This document shows positions 1 to 7,132 of a DNA stretch of 7,525 nucleotides, piece after piece. The notes under the pieces are model-generated. The model did no database searches. It was not told where the DNA came from and worked only from the letters and a program-made list of their open reading frames with translations. Numbering within the stretch: position 1 is the stretch's first letter; the number at the start of each line of letters is the position of its first letter. Position numbers and translations under genes: made by a program. Location: contig CAJOJC010000067.1 in NCBI GenBank assembly GCA_905234775.1, forward strand, positions 1-7,525, given 5' to 3'. Origin of the DNA: an uncultured Bacteroidales bacterium. Its GTDB lineage: Bacteria; Bacteroidota; Bacteroidia; Bacteroidales; UBA932.

Positions 1-509
1 TTCTGCCACACGGCCTCCTGGCCGGTGATTGCCAACGGCCGGTTGACCCCGTTCAGGGCCATCCAGTCTATCAACCTCTCCCAATCCTTCCACTGCCACC
101 AGACGAGCGAGTAGCCGAAGGTGCAATAATTGAGGAAGAAACGCTCGGGGACTCGGGCCTCGACCCTGACCGGCTCCTGAGGGAGCGGCAGTTCGGCCGG
201 CATGCTAACCTTATCGGCCGCATACCAGGACACGGTTACGTCACACCAGTTCTTGAGATAGTAATTCAGGCCCACGGCCATCGTATTCGCATCCGGGGCG
301 GCGATTACCACCTTCCCCCCGCTCGATGAAAGCGTGAATACCTGAATCGTGTCGTTTGTGTGGACGAAAGTAAAATGAGAGGCCTCCGAGGGCATCAGGC
401 GGGCGGCAAGGGCGCGTGCGGCGCCAATCTCCTTATCCACGGAGCATGAGCCTGCCAAAACGGTAATAACGGCCGCTGAGAGTAGCGACAGGATGTATCG
501 ATGTTTCAT
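1..509 (-). CDS. Alpha-N-acetylglucosaminidase (GH89, NAGLU-like) lipoprotein, N-terminal part
   Basis: Only the first 169 codons are present; the gene runs off the left edge. Family role: GH89 enzymes release terminal alpha-linked GlcNAc, for example from heparan sulfate ends or alpha-1,4-GlcNAc-capped mucin glycans. Seen: a basic start (MKHRY), a hydrophobic stretch and AGSC with Cys22 as likely lipidation site, so the protein is probably anchored in the envelope. Residues 28-95 resemble the small N-terminal GH89 domain (AARALAARLMP, then a segment around LNYYLKNWC). The start of the catalytic barrel is very characteristic: YCTFGYSLVWW (128-138), WERLIDWMALNGVN (143-156) and GQEAVWQ (163-169), closely matching human NAGLU as I remember it. 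The catalytic glutamates would lie beyond the edge, so activity cannot be judged. The ATG at 509 lies 10 bases after the stop of the ApbE-like gene, and this is the last visible gene of the unit. The exact substrate is unknown. Confidence 0.92.
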   Translation of the reverse strand, partial: MKHRYILSLLSAAVITVLAGSCSVDKEIGAARALAARLMPSEASHFTFVHTNDTIQVFTLSSSGGKVVIAAPDANTMAVGLNYYLKNWCDVTVSWYAADKVSMPAELPLPQEPVRVEARVPERFFLNYCTFGYSLVWWQWKDWERLIDWMALNGVNRPLAITGQEAVWQ

Positions 510-519
510 TTCGAGATCT

Positions 520-1269
520 TTATAGATCGAATATTTCCGACTCGTATCCCTTGAAGTTGTAGGACATCTCCTTGAGCTGTTTTTCGTCCGCCAAAAGCAG
601 GACCATGCTCAGGATCTCTGCGTCCAGCGGGTCTTTCGACCTTACGGCGGAAAGCCTTGACGCCTCAAAAACCTTATGTGTTACGGGATTGATGATGTGG
701 CCGTTGTAGTCGGGTGTATTGCCGGAAATGCTCATAGACTCCCCTCTCAGTTCGAACTCCTTGATCTCGTCTTCAGTCTCCGGGTTCTCCAGGGTGAAAG
801 TCCAGCAATCGCCGTAGGGATGCTTTCCGAGGGCCATCATCGACGATCCGCCGAAATTGATGAAGGCATCCTTCACCTTTCCGGCTTTCAGGATAAGGGC
901 TATCCTGCGGAGGGCGTAGCCTTTGACGAAACCGTCGAAATCGATGTCTTTATCCTCGCCCTTCGAGATATCGAAGAGTCCCTTTGTCTGGATGAGGTAG
1001 GACTCACACAAATTAAGCGCCTCCTTCATTATCTCGCTGGTCTCGATGTCGACCTTGGAGGCGTTCAGAAGCGAGACTTCGCTCTGGGGATTGGACCTGC
1101 TGAAGGTCTTGTCAAGGGTCGATAGTTCCTTGGTGATCTCAGACCATACGCCATAGGCCTTCTTCTCCGGAAGACCGGCAATCTGGACTTTCAGGTCAGT
1201 TCCGAAGATATCTATTGCGGAACCCTGAAAAAGCGAAGCGCTTGAAGAATACGAACTTTGAGTCCTCAT
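520..1269 (-). CDS. Divergent ApbE-like protein (FAD:protein FMN transferase family), no signal peptide
   Basis: ApbE enzymes attach FMN from FAD to a Thr or Ser of exported flavoproteins, normally in the periplasm. Seen in 249 residues: an N-terminal LDKTFSRSNPQSEVSLLN segment (52-69) like the usual 'fS.y...Sel..lN'; TKGLFD (95-100); DFDGFVKGYA (110-119), matching the nucleotide-binding GxxAKGYA region; INFGGSSMMALG (137-148); and SGNTPDYNGHIINPVTH (182-198), matching the 'SGdy...yhHIidP.tG' block. The C-terminal metal motif, usually ADALSTA, reads here as AEILSMV (217-223). The metal-binding Asp would thus be Glu and the Thr would be Met. No signal peptide or lipobox is present, and an in-frame TAA at 1276-1278 excludes any upstream start. 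The ATG follows the stop of the NAGPA gene by one base, suggesting translational coupling. Family membership is fairly secure. Flavin transferase activity is doubtful, and no obvious substrate with a DxxSGA[TS] site is encoded here. Confidence 0.78.
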   Translation of the reverse strand: MRTQSSYSSSASLFQGSAIDIFGTDLKVQIAGLPEKKAYGVWSEITKELSTLDKTFSRSNPQSEVSLLNASKVDIETSEIMKEALNLCESYLIQTKGLFDISKGEDKDIDFDGFVKGYALRRIALILKAGKVKDAFINFGGSSMMALGKHPYGDCWTFTLENPETEDEIKEFELRGESMSISGNTPDYNGHIINPVTHKVFEASRLSAVRSKDPLDAEILSMVLLLADEKQLKEMSYNFKGYESEIFDL

Positions 1270-1270
1270 A

Positions 1271-2869
1271 TTACTTTACAAGATAGAAGCCCATCACGGT
1301 ACCTACCGAACGGTTTTCAGTACCGCCGGACATATTGGATTCAAGAGAATTCTGGCGCACGCCTTTGACGGTCATTGCGGTGGAGCCGCCTCCGTCGAAG
1401 TTGCAGGCGCCCTCACAGCCGAGTCCGAGCATTATCTGGGCAAGTTCCACTATTGAAGCGCCCTTGCTGGAAGGAATGCGGCCGTCGCAGACGTAGAGGA
1501 TGATCTTACCGTCCTTGGTGTAACCCACCGCCGTACGGTCGGGAGTAGTGGAACTGTTGGTGAAGATATCCAGAGCGATCTGCTCGTAGTTGCGCACGAA
1601 ATCTGAGCCGTCTTTAGTGACGTCGGTCATAATCTTACCGTCCTTAACGAGGAGCGGACCGGCACACATGCCGTAATAAGGCTCGAAGACGAAACTCTCG
1701 GAAGGATAGTCGGCTTTGACTGTACCGTAGTCCGTGACATTGAGGATATACGGAATAGGCTCGTTGAAATAATACGTCTGATTGTCAGTGCCCTTTGCGG
1801 TCCAGAAAGCGTATGGTTTCTGGCTTCTGTCCACTGCAAATGCGCCATGGGGTATTCCGGAATACTTGCAGGGGGTGATGACGCCCTTGTCAGCGGAAAA
1901 GTCTCCCGTTTCATGGGTAGTCATATTGAAATAGCCGGCATTGGTCATCACGATATTGCCCTCGTCCGAGCTGCCCTGGCTGTACCATTTCTCGAGAGTG
2001 AGGAACTTTCCGAATTCGAAACGGAATTCAACCTTTCCGGTAGAGACGTCGGCTATGGAATACCATGAATTGACGGTCCTGCCGTTGACGAGGCCTGTAG
2101 CCTTGTAAACCTTTACTTCCGCAGGGAAATCGCTCGGGGTAATATCAGTCCAGTTGAAGGTTATAGGTTCAGGGGAATCTGCCAGCCTTACGCGGATGGG
2201 ATCAGAGTATGCGACTCCTATCTCGGTCTCTACATAACCGCGGACCGTATAGTCCTTATCATGGTCGATTGAAGCAGCGGTTATTGCCTGAGTGACATTC
2301 TTTCCGGTCGTGGTCTTGGGGCCGTGTTGGTGGCCGTCTTCCACCGTAGGATATGAAGACATATTTCCTCCGTTCCAGCATAGGCCGTAGCGGATGATAT
2401 CGTACTTAGACTTGTAGTTTTGGATATTGTAAGTAATCGCAACGGATGTGGGAGTAGCAGTCCATTCCGTGTCGAGTTCGATGCGTGGAAGAACGCTGTA
2501 GTCGAAGAGCTCTATGTTCTTGTAGATGATCTGCGAACTCGTAGCTACGTCCTTGCCCTTTGCCTGAACGCCTAGATTGTACTTTACGCCCCCGATAAGG
2601 CCCTCTGAGATAGTATACGAAGTAGTATTTGGCTCAAGCTCGGCTATTACCGTCTGCTCGTATCCGTCGCGTTTCCAAATAGTGTAACCCAGTTCCTTGT
2701 CGCTGTTGTCCTGCCAGGTTACGTCCACTATATTGGTAAAAGGCCTCTGGGTGAAAATCACCAGCGACGGATTGTCGAGAGGCTGTTCATAGACTTCGCC
2801 GGACGGCTTATCAGTGCACCCCGCAAAGCCTACGAGAGCGCACACAAGGACGAAAAGGGTCGTTTTCAT
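1271..2869 (-). CDS. Lipoprotein with Fn3-like domains and a phosphodiester glycosidase (NAGPA/DUF2233) domain
   Basis: The family is named after the mammalian 'uncovering enzyme', which removes GlcNAc from GlcNAc-1-phospho-mannose; bacterial members act on varied, mostly undefined glycosides. Seen in 532 residues: a signal peptide ending in FAGC (Cys18), so a lipoprotein; a fibronectin type III-like domain at about 34-117 (VDVTWQDNSDKELGYTIWKR); a second beta-sandwich at about 128-230 with YGLCW (161-165) and YTVRGYVETEIGVAYS, typical of Bacteroidetes surface lipoproteins; and the NAGPA domain at about 245-532. Its hallmarks are NAGYFN (310-315), GAFAVD (342-347), AGPLLVKDG (403-411), DRTAVGYTKDG (444-454), YVCDGR (459-464), NFDGGGSTAM (490-499) and RSVGTVMGFY (520-529). 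The domain looks complete. The ATG is one base after the yidC stop, with a weak purine-rich AGAAGA before it. Its place two genes before a GH89 alpha-GlcNAc-ase suggests shared alpha-GlcNAc or GlcNAc-phosphate substrates; this is inference. Confidence 0.9.
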   Translation of the reverse strand: MKTTLFVLVCALVGFAGCTDKPSGEVYEQPLDNPSLVIFTQRPFTNIVDVTWQDNSDKELGYTIWKRDGYEQTVIAELEPNTTSYTISEGLIGGVKYNLGVQAKGKDVATSSQIIYKNIELFDYSVLPRIELDTEWTATPTSVAITYNIQNYKSKYDIIRYGLCWNGGNMSSYPTVEDGHQHGPKTTTGKNVTQAITAASIDHDKDYTVRGYVETEIGVAYSDPIRVRLADSPEPITFNWTDITPSDFPAEVKVYKATGLVNGRTVNSWYSIADVSTGKVEFRFEFGKFLTLEKWYSQGSSDEGNIVMTNAGYFNMTTHETGDFSADKGVITPCKYSGIPHGAFAVDRSQKPYAFWTAKGTDNQTYYFNEPIPYILNVTDYGTVKADYPSESFVFEPYYGMCAGPLLVKDGKIMTDVTKDGSDFVRNYEQIALDIFTNSSTTPDRTAVGYTKDGKIILYVCDGRIPSSKGASIVELAQIMLGLGCEGACNFDGGGSTAMTVKGVRQNSLESNMSGGTENRSVGTVMGFYLVK

Positions 2870-2870
2870 G

Positions 2871-4730
2871 TTATCTTCTGTTGCGGTTTTTCATCTGCTG
2901 CTCCTGCATCTTCTGGGCTTCTTCGAGCCTCTGCTGCCACTTGCTCTTAGGCAGCGGCTTACCCTTGCTGGCCTCAACCTTAGCCCTTACGGCATCGGGG
3001 TTGACGACCCACTTACGGATAACGAAGGTCTCGATTATAGCGATGAGCTGAGACAGGAGGTAATAGTAGCTAAGACCGGACGAGAGGCTGTTACAGATGA
3101 AGAACATCATGATAGGCATCATCCAGACGCTCATGAACTGCATAGACTTCGCGCTGGGATCGTTGCCTGCGCTCTGCTGAGACATGGTCATCTTACTGTA
3201 GCCCCACATTACCACCGCCATCAGAAGGGCGAAGAGGCTGAGGTGGTCTCCGATAAGAGGAACACGAGTTCCGAAATCAACTATAGAGTCATATGCACTG
3301 AGGTCTTCTGCCCAGAGGAAGCTCTGCTGACGGAGCTCGATCGAAGCCGGGAAGAAACGGAACATAGCCCACAGGACCGGGAAGGTAAGAAGAGTCGGCA
3401 GACAGCCGCCCAGAGTATTTACCCCAGCCCGTTTATACAGGTCCATGGTCGCCTGCTGCTTCTTCATCTGGTCCGCCTCACCTGCGTACTTCTTGTTGAT
3501 CTCCTCGATATACGGCTTCAGAGCCGCCATCTTTGCTGACGATGCGAAGGATTTGTAGGTAAGAGGAAGGGTGACCAGCTTGATTATGAGGGTCATGATA
3601 AGGATAATCAGACCGAAGTTCGCGATCGACCTGTGGAGCCAGTTGAACATGGGGATGATGAAGTAGCGGGTAAACCAGCCTACCAGCCATCCTCCCAGAG
3701 GGATTATCTTCTCGTATTTATGGTCCAGAGACTTCAGGGTATTGAAGTGGTTGGGGCCGAAGTAGTATTCCAGAGGAATTGAGAAGTCCTGACCGGGAAG
3801 GATATCCACCCTCATCGCGGCCTGGCAGGCCATGAGGTTGTGGTCGGGGTCTGTATCTCCCTGATAGGTAACCGAGATGTCTCCCGAGCTGAACTCGCGG
3901 GGAGCGCGGACTATCATCGAGAAGAACTGCTGCTGGAAGGCAAACCACTCCAGCTTGGAGTTGATCTTCTTATTCTGGTTGCGTCCACGGCCCATCTCCT
4001 CAGGCTTCTTGTCGCCATTGAAATAATAGTCGACCTTGGAATACTGTGATTCGTTCTTGTAGCCCTTCTCCATTCGGGGGATCATGGTGCTGAAATCAAG
4101 ATCGACCGAACCAACGTTGCGCGGGATCTGGACCCCCACGAACGAGAGCATATTGTCGACTGTGTAAGCACCCTTCTTAATCGAGTACGACTGCTCGATA
4201 TAGCCGCCGTTCTCGAACGGGAGCCTCATCACCACACTTGTATCGGTCTTTTCAGCAACCTCGAAGAAGAAATCGGTAGATTTGATCTGTTCTCCTACAT
4301 AGGCGCTGAGTTCGAACTTATTCTGTCCTTCCTTGAAGATGTAAAGGTCCGAGCCGCCATAGTTAGTGAAATCCTTGAGCCTTACCGACTGGATCTGAGC
4401 TCCTTTGGTCGTGAAATTAACTTCGAAAACGTCATTGGCGAGGGTGATGACCTCGGCTTCGCCTTTGCGGGCTGCGTCCAGCCCGGCATCCTTATAGATG
4501 CGCTCCTGCCTTGCGGCAGGAATGGCCGTCGTGGGCGCGGATTCGGCCGCGGGTGCCTCTTGCACCAACAGTGCCTCTTCGGCCGCACGGGCCGCCTCTA
4601 CGCGCGCTACTGAATCTTGATAAGCTTGCTGGATGGCGTACTGTTCTTTCGCTTTGCGGTTCTGGACGAAAGTAAATCCGAACAGGACAGCAGCCATCAG
4701 TATAAAACCGATGATAGAATTTTTGTCCAT
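2871..4730 (-). CDS. yidC: Membrane protein insertase YidC
   Basis: Inner-membrane insertase of the YidC/Oxa1/Alb3 family, inserting membrane proteins alone or with SecYEG. Seen in 619 residues: an N-terminal membrane segment (about 5-22); an Ala/Glu-rich linker (45-75); a periplasmic beta-rich domain (about 90-335); then the conserved five-helix core. Core helices lie at about 345-362, 370-392, 440-460, 497-512 and 532-572, the last region probably holding two. Signature stretches are LPLTYKSFASSAKM (388-401), AGVNTLGGCLPTLL (435-448), ELRQQSFLWAEDLS (465-478) and SGLSYYYLLSQL (551-562). The tail (590-619) is strongly basic, as in Bacteroidetes members that contact ribosomes. The groove position that is Arg366 in E. 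coli is Lys384 here, in LIIKLVTLPL. I recall Lys as common in Bacteroidetes, so this is probably a lineage trait. The ATG lies 3 bases after the DUF349 stop, with AGGAAG 14 bases upstream. Confidence 0.97.
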   Translation of the reverse strand: MDKNSIIGFILMAAVLFGFTFVQNRKAKEQYAIQQAYQDSVARVEAARAAEEALLVQEAPAAESAPTTAIPAARQERIYKDAGLDAARKGEAEVITLANDVFEVNFTTKGAQIQSVRLKDFTNYGGSDLYIFKEGQNKFELSAYVGEQIKSTDFFFEVAEKTDTSVVMRLPFENGGYIEQSYSIKKGAYTVDNMLSFVGVQIPRNVGSVDLDFSTMIPRMEKGYKNESQYSKVDYYFNGDKKPEEMGRGRNQNKKINSKLEWFAFQQQFFSMIVRAPREFSSGDISVTYQGDTDPDHNLMACQAAMRVDILPGQDFSIPLEYYFGPNHFNTLKSLDHKYEKIIPLGGWLVGWFTRYFIIPMFNWLHRSIANFGLIILIMTLIIKLVTLPLTYKSFASSAKMAALKPYIEEINKKYAGEADQMKKQQATMDLYKRAGVNTLGGCLPTLLTFPVLWAMFRFFPASIELRQQSFLWAEDLSAYDSIVDFGTRVPLIGDHLSLFALLMAVVMWGYSKMTMSQQSAGNDPSAKSMQFMSVWMMPIMMFFICNSLSSGLSYYYLLSQLIAIIETFVIRKWVVNPDAVRAKVEASKGKPLPKSKWQQRLEEAQKMQEQQMKNRNRR

Positions 4731-4733
4731 TGA

Positions 4734-6347
4734 TTATTCTGCTTCTTCCTTGCGTATTTGTTCCTCTATCTCTTTCAACTCTGCCTTCGCGGCCTCTATC
4801 CTTTCCTGCATCTGGCGGATCAGAGGCTCCGAATTCTTGGAATTCGAGAAGAAACCGATATTGTTTTCGTATGTAACGATATCCTGCTGGAGGGCGTTGT
4901 AGCGGTGGATGAGATCCGACTTGCGGGAATGATCCTTCTGAGGGAAGGCTTCGTTCATAGCGTCTTTATAGGCTTTTGCTATAGCTTCCTTTTCCTTGAA
5001 GGGAACGAAGCCGATAGCTTTGTAACGCTCCTCGAACTCTGCGCGGGCCTTGGCTGGATTCTCTCCCTCGGCAGGTTTGTAGGCCTTAATCTCGGCGATC
5101 AGGGCTTTCTTAGCCTTAAGATTTGCGTAGAAGTCGTTCTCGGGCTTTCCGTTCTTATCGCGCTCGGCGAAGAATTCGTCGCATGCGGCGCGGAAACGCT
5201 TCCAGAGTTGCTCTGCCTTTTTCCTGGGGACAGCGGGAAGTTCCTTCCACTGCTTCTGCAGGGAAATGAACTGGTCTGTAGTCTTCTTCCAGTCCGTACT
5301 TGTCTTGAGGGCTTCTGCCTGGGCAATAAGGTCTTCCCTGGCGGCGATTGCGGCGTCTATACCGCCCTTGATACCGAGGAAGTATTCCTTCTTACGGTCG
5401 TAGAATTTGTTGCATGCGGCGCGGAAACGCTCGTAGATCTTCTGGTTGTCCTTGCGGGTAGCAAAGCCTATCTTCTTCCACTCGGCCTGGATCAGCTCGA
5501 TCTCTTTCGAGAGGGCGTTCCACTGACCGGCGTCTTTAATGTCTTCCCGGCCGGCAATCTCTTCCACCTTCACACAGAGGGCCTCTTTAGCCTCCAAATT
5601 GGCAGCGAAAGATTTCTTGATGTCCTCGAAATGGGCCTGATAACGTTTGTTGATGATTGCTGTAGCGGCCTTGAAGCGCTCCCAGATAGATTCGCGGAAC
5701 TCCTTAGCTACGGGGCCGAGTTCCTTCCACTGTTCGTGGAGCTTCTGCAGCTCGGCGAAAGCGCCTACTACATCCTCCGACTCGGCGAGCTTTTCCGCAT
5801 CCTCGCAGAAACGCTCCTTTGCTTCCAGATTCTTCTTGAAGTCCAGGTCTCGGAGTTCGTGATTGATCTGGACCATATCGTAGAACTTTTCTACGAGGAA
5901 CTGGTAGGTATCGTTGATATCCCTGAAGTCCGCTGCCGGAACGGGGCCTATAGAGCGCCACTTGGCCTGGATTTCCCGAAGGGCCGGGAAGGCGGTCTGA
6001 ACGTCGTTCAGGTTCTCGACAAGTTCCTTGAGTTCTGCAAGGACTGCCTTCTTCTTCTCGAGGTTCTCCGAACGCAGGGCATCCTGTTCGCGATTATACA
6101 CGGCCTTCTCCTTTTTATAGTCGGAATAGACCATCTTGAACGCTTCTTCCTGGGCCGAGAATTTCTCCTCTACGTTCTCCCCTGCGGCTTCCGCTTCAGC
6201 CTTCAGTTTACCCAAAAGCTTGTAAAATGCGGACTTCACCGCTTCAACTTCCTTTCCTCTCTCCATCCTGTCTTCACTTACGCCGATCTGACGCAGCGAA
6301 ACGATGAGCTCGTCCAACGAAAGGTTCTCAAGTTCTGTACTTGTCAT
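4734..6347 (-). CDS. DUF349 repeat protein (five helical repeats plus C-terminal coiled coil)
   Basis: DUF349 proteins are cytosolic, highly charged helical repeat proteins without a firmly established role, so none is assigned. Seen in 537 residues: no signal peptide or membrane segment, and at least five copies of a module of about 75-80 residues centred on W/Y-K-x-[IL]-G-x-V followed by [LI]W.RF+.A. The cores are [11 protein letters not shown] (130-140), [10 protein letters not shown] (207-216), [11 protein letters not shown] (290-300), [11 protein letters not shown] (367-377) and [11 protein letters not shown] (442-452). Repeats 3 and 4 share ERFRAAC / KRFRAAC and near-identical DNA there. 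Residues about 480-537 look like a coiled coil rich in Glu, Lys and Ala. It is the first gene of the leftward unit, directly before yidC, which hints at a link to envelope protein biogenesis or translation; this is inference from position. The ATG at 6347 sits about 17-18 bases after the predicted transcription start and lacks a clear Shine-Dalgarno. A very long open frame on the opposite strand is a codon-bias shadow. Confidence 0.9.
   Translation of the reverse strand: MTSTELENLSLDELIVSLRQIGVSEDRMERGKEVEAVKSAFYKLLGKLKAEAEAAGENVEEKFSAQEEAFKMVYSDYKKEKAVYNREQDALRSENLEKKKAVLAELKELVENLNDVQTAFPALREIQAKWRSIGPVPAADFRDINDTYQFLVEKFYDMVQINHELRDLDFKKNLEAKERFCEDAEKLAESEDVVGAFAELQKLHEQWKELGPVAKEFRESIWERFKAATAIINKRYQAHFEDIKKSFAANLEAKEALCVKVEEIAGREDIKDAGQWNALSKEIELIQAEWKKIGFATRKDNQKIYERFRAACNKFYDRKKEYFLGIKGGIDAAIAAREDLIAQAEALKTSTDWKKTTDQFISLQKQWKELPAVPRKKAEQLWKRFRAACDEFFAERDKNGKPENDFYANLKAKKALIAEIKAYKPAEGENPAKARAEFEERYKAIGFVPFKEKEAIAKAYKDAMNEAFPQKDHSRKSDLIHRYNALQQDIVTYENNIGFFSNSKNSEPLIRQMQERIEAAKAELKEIEEQIRKEEAE
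5181..5431 (-). repeat. Exact 20-bp direct repeat inside the DUF349 gene
   Basis: The sequence gcatgcggcgcggaaacgct occurs at 5181-5200 and again at 5412-5431, 231 bases (77 codons) apart and in the same frame. On the coding strand it encodes the RFRAAC part of DUF349 repeats 3 and 4. The identity reaches synonymous positions, so it reflects either fairly recent module duplication or conversion, or strong codon preference. Confidence 0.85.
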
Positions 6348-6369
6348 ATCAAATGAGTTATAAAACTTA

Positions 6370-6377
6370 CAAATATA
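6370..6377 (-). promoter_or_regulatory. Predicted Bacteroidetes-type -7 element for the DUF349-yidC unit
   Basis: Read on the minus strand this is TATATTTG, an exact TAnnTTTG match to the Bacteroidetes primary sigma factor -7 consensus. It lies 22 bases before the DUF349 ATG, giving an expected start near 6365 and a leader of about 18 A/T-rich bases. No good -33 TTG is visible at the expected 19-21 bp spacing, so the call rests on the -7 element and its position. Confidence 0.55.
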
Positions 6378-6388
6378 ACAAAAATTGG

Positions 6389-6396
6389 TATTTTTG
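6389..6396 (+). promoter_or_regulatory. Predicted Bacteroidetes-type -7 element for trmD (leaderless start)
   Basis: TATTTTTG matches TAnnTTTG exactly and ends 4 bases before the trmD ATG at 6401. In this promoter class transcription starts a few bases after the element, so the mRNA would begin at or next to the A of the ATG. This fits the absence of any Shine-Dalgarno. A weak TTA at 6367-6369 is the only -33 candidate, 19 bases upstream. Confidence 0.55.
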
Positions 6397-6400
6397 CAGC

Positions 6401-7111
6401 ATGAGAATCGATATCCTTTCTGTAGTCCCCGAACTCCTCGAGAGCCCCCTTGGCCACAGCATCGTCGGCCGGGCCATTAAAAAGGGTCTGGTGGAGATCC
6501 ATGTCCACAATCTCCGTAAATACGGAATAGGTCCGCGAAAGAACGTGGACGACTACTCTTACGGCGGAGACGCCGGGATGGTGATGATGGTCGAACCGGT
6601 TTTCCGAATGATAGAAGAGCTGAAGGCCGAGCGAGACTACGACGAGATAATCTATATGTCTCCGGACGGAGAGATCCTGGACCAGGGCATCGCCAATTCC
6701 CTCTCTCTGAAGGAGAATATCATTATCCTCTGCGGCCATTACAAGGGTATCGACCACCGTATCCGCGAACACCTCATCACCCGCGAGATATCCGTAGGTA
6801 ATTACGTAGTAAGCGGAGGCGAGATTCCCGCCGCGCTTCTTGCGGACGCTCTGGTCCGCCTTATCCCCGGCGCCCTTACAGACGAGACCTCGGCCTTGTC
6901 AGACTCTTTCCAGGACGATCTGCTCTCCCCTCCCGTCTACACTCGCCCGGCCGAGTTCAACGGCTGGAAAGTTCCGGATGTCCTGCTCAGCGGGAACCCA
7001 AAACTGATCCAGGCCTGGCAGGATGAACAGGCGCTAGAGCGTACGCGCCTCCTCAGACCCGAACTATTAGAAAAAACTCCCCGCGGCTATGACATGAACC
7101 CCGAAAGTTAG
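6401..7111 (+). CDS. trmD: tRNA (guanine-N1)-methyltransferase TrmD
   Basis: TrmD uses S-adenosylmethionine to methylate N1 of G37 next to the anticodon, preventing +1 frameshifts; it is a homodimeric SPOUT enzyme with a trefoil knot. Seen in 236 residues: the start [33 protein letters not shown] (50-62); SPDGE (87-91); the knot motifs [11 protein letters not shown] (110-120) and [12 protein letters not shown] (130-141); Arg153 in LVRLIPG and Asp168 in SDSFQDDLL, aligning with E. coli Arg154 and catalytic Asp169; and [20 protein letters not shown] (180-199). The ATG at 6401 is chosen because TrmD proteins begin MRID; longer in-frame starts (ATG 6353) would cross the promoter region and overlap the start of the divergent gene. 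The conserved fold ends near RPELLE (219-224). The last residues, MNPES plus the stop, are encoded by what looks like an insertion sequence end, so the native C-terminus may have been replaced. The catalytic core is intact. Confidence 0.96.
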   Translation: MRIDILSVVPELLESPLGHSIVGRAIKKGLVEIHVHNLRKYGIGPRKNVDDYSYGGDAGMVMMVEPVFRMIEELKAERDYDEIIYMSPDGEILDQGIANSLSLKENIIILCGHYKGIDHRIREHLITREISVGNYVVSGGEIPAALLADALVRLIPGALTDETSALSDSFQDDLLSPPVYTRPAEFNGWKVPDVLLSGNPKLIQAWQDEQALERTRLLRPELLEKTPRGYDMNPES

Positions 7112-7114
7112 ACA
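7095..7114 (+). repeat. Putative left terminal inverted repeat of the IS
   Basis: TGAACCCCGAAAGTTAGACA begins with the conserved TG and resembles IS3-family ends. It lies inside the 3' end of trmD: its GTTAG contributes the TAG stop codon (7109-7111). The bases before it, GACA (7091-7094), are the place to look for the first copy of a 3-5 bp target duplication. The matching right repeat is not in the window. Confidence 0.6.
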
Positions 7115-7132
7115 AAAAACTTTCGGGGTTTT
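7097..7132 (+). terminator. Perfect 13-bp hairpin with short T-run, intrinsic terminator
   Basis: AACCCCGAAAGTT (7097-7109) pairs fully with AACTTTCGGGGTT (7118-7130) around an 8-base loop, followed by TTTTG. The structure overlaps the last codons and the stop of trmD and lies just before the OrfA ATG at 7136. It would end trmD transcription. If it belongs to the IS, it would also shield the transposase gene from outside transcription and tie up its leader. The T-run is short (four T before a G), so efficiency is uncertain. The opposite strand lacks a T-run. Confidence 0.75.

Larger units (their letters stand above)
1..6347 (-). other. Probable five-gene operon (DUF349, yidC, NAGPA lipoprotein, ApbE-like, GH89)
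   Basis: All five genes point the same way with spacers of 3, 1, 1 and 10 bases, and no promoter or terminator fits between them. The first promoter candidate is at 6370-6377. The two 1-base junctions (TAA-C-ATG after yidC, TAA-T-ATG after the NAGPA gene) suggest translational coupling. Transcription continues beyond the left edge through the GH89 gene. Confidence 0.8.

Noticed and set aside
1458..1490. DGR...SSKGAS in the NAGPA protein as a possible ApbE flavinylation site
   Set aside because: It resembles DxxSGA[TS] only loosely (an extra Lys splits the motif) and it occupies the conserved DGR...G motif region of the NAGPA fold, which explains it fully.
2814..3539. A 241-codon open frame antisense to the 3' end of yidC
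   Set aside because: It lies opposite the conserved core of YidC, and its His/Leu/Arg-rich product looks like a shadow translation.
4831..4845. Two GAATTC sites three bases apart
   Set aside because: They encode part of SNSKNSE in the DUF349 protein; short codon repetition explains them without a regulatory role.
4758..6356. A 532-codon open frame on the plus strand opposite the DUF349 gene
   Set aside because: It is fully antisense to a gene with clear family repeats, its product is Leu/Val/Phe-rich without recognisable motifs, and it is explained by the codon bias of the Glu/Lys/Ala-rich repeat protein.
6353..6400. Longer trmD start at ATG 6353
   Set aside because: It would add residues absent from TrmD proteins (family start MRID), overlap the DUF349 promoter region and skip the promoter element directly before ATG 6401.
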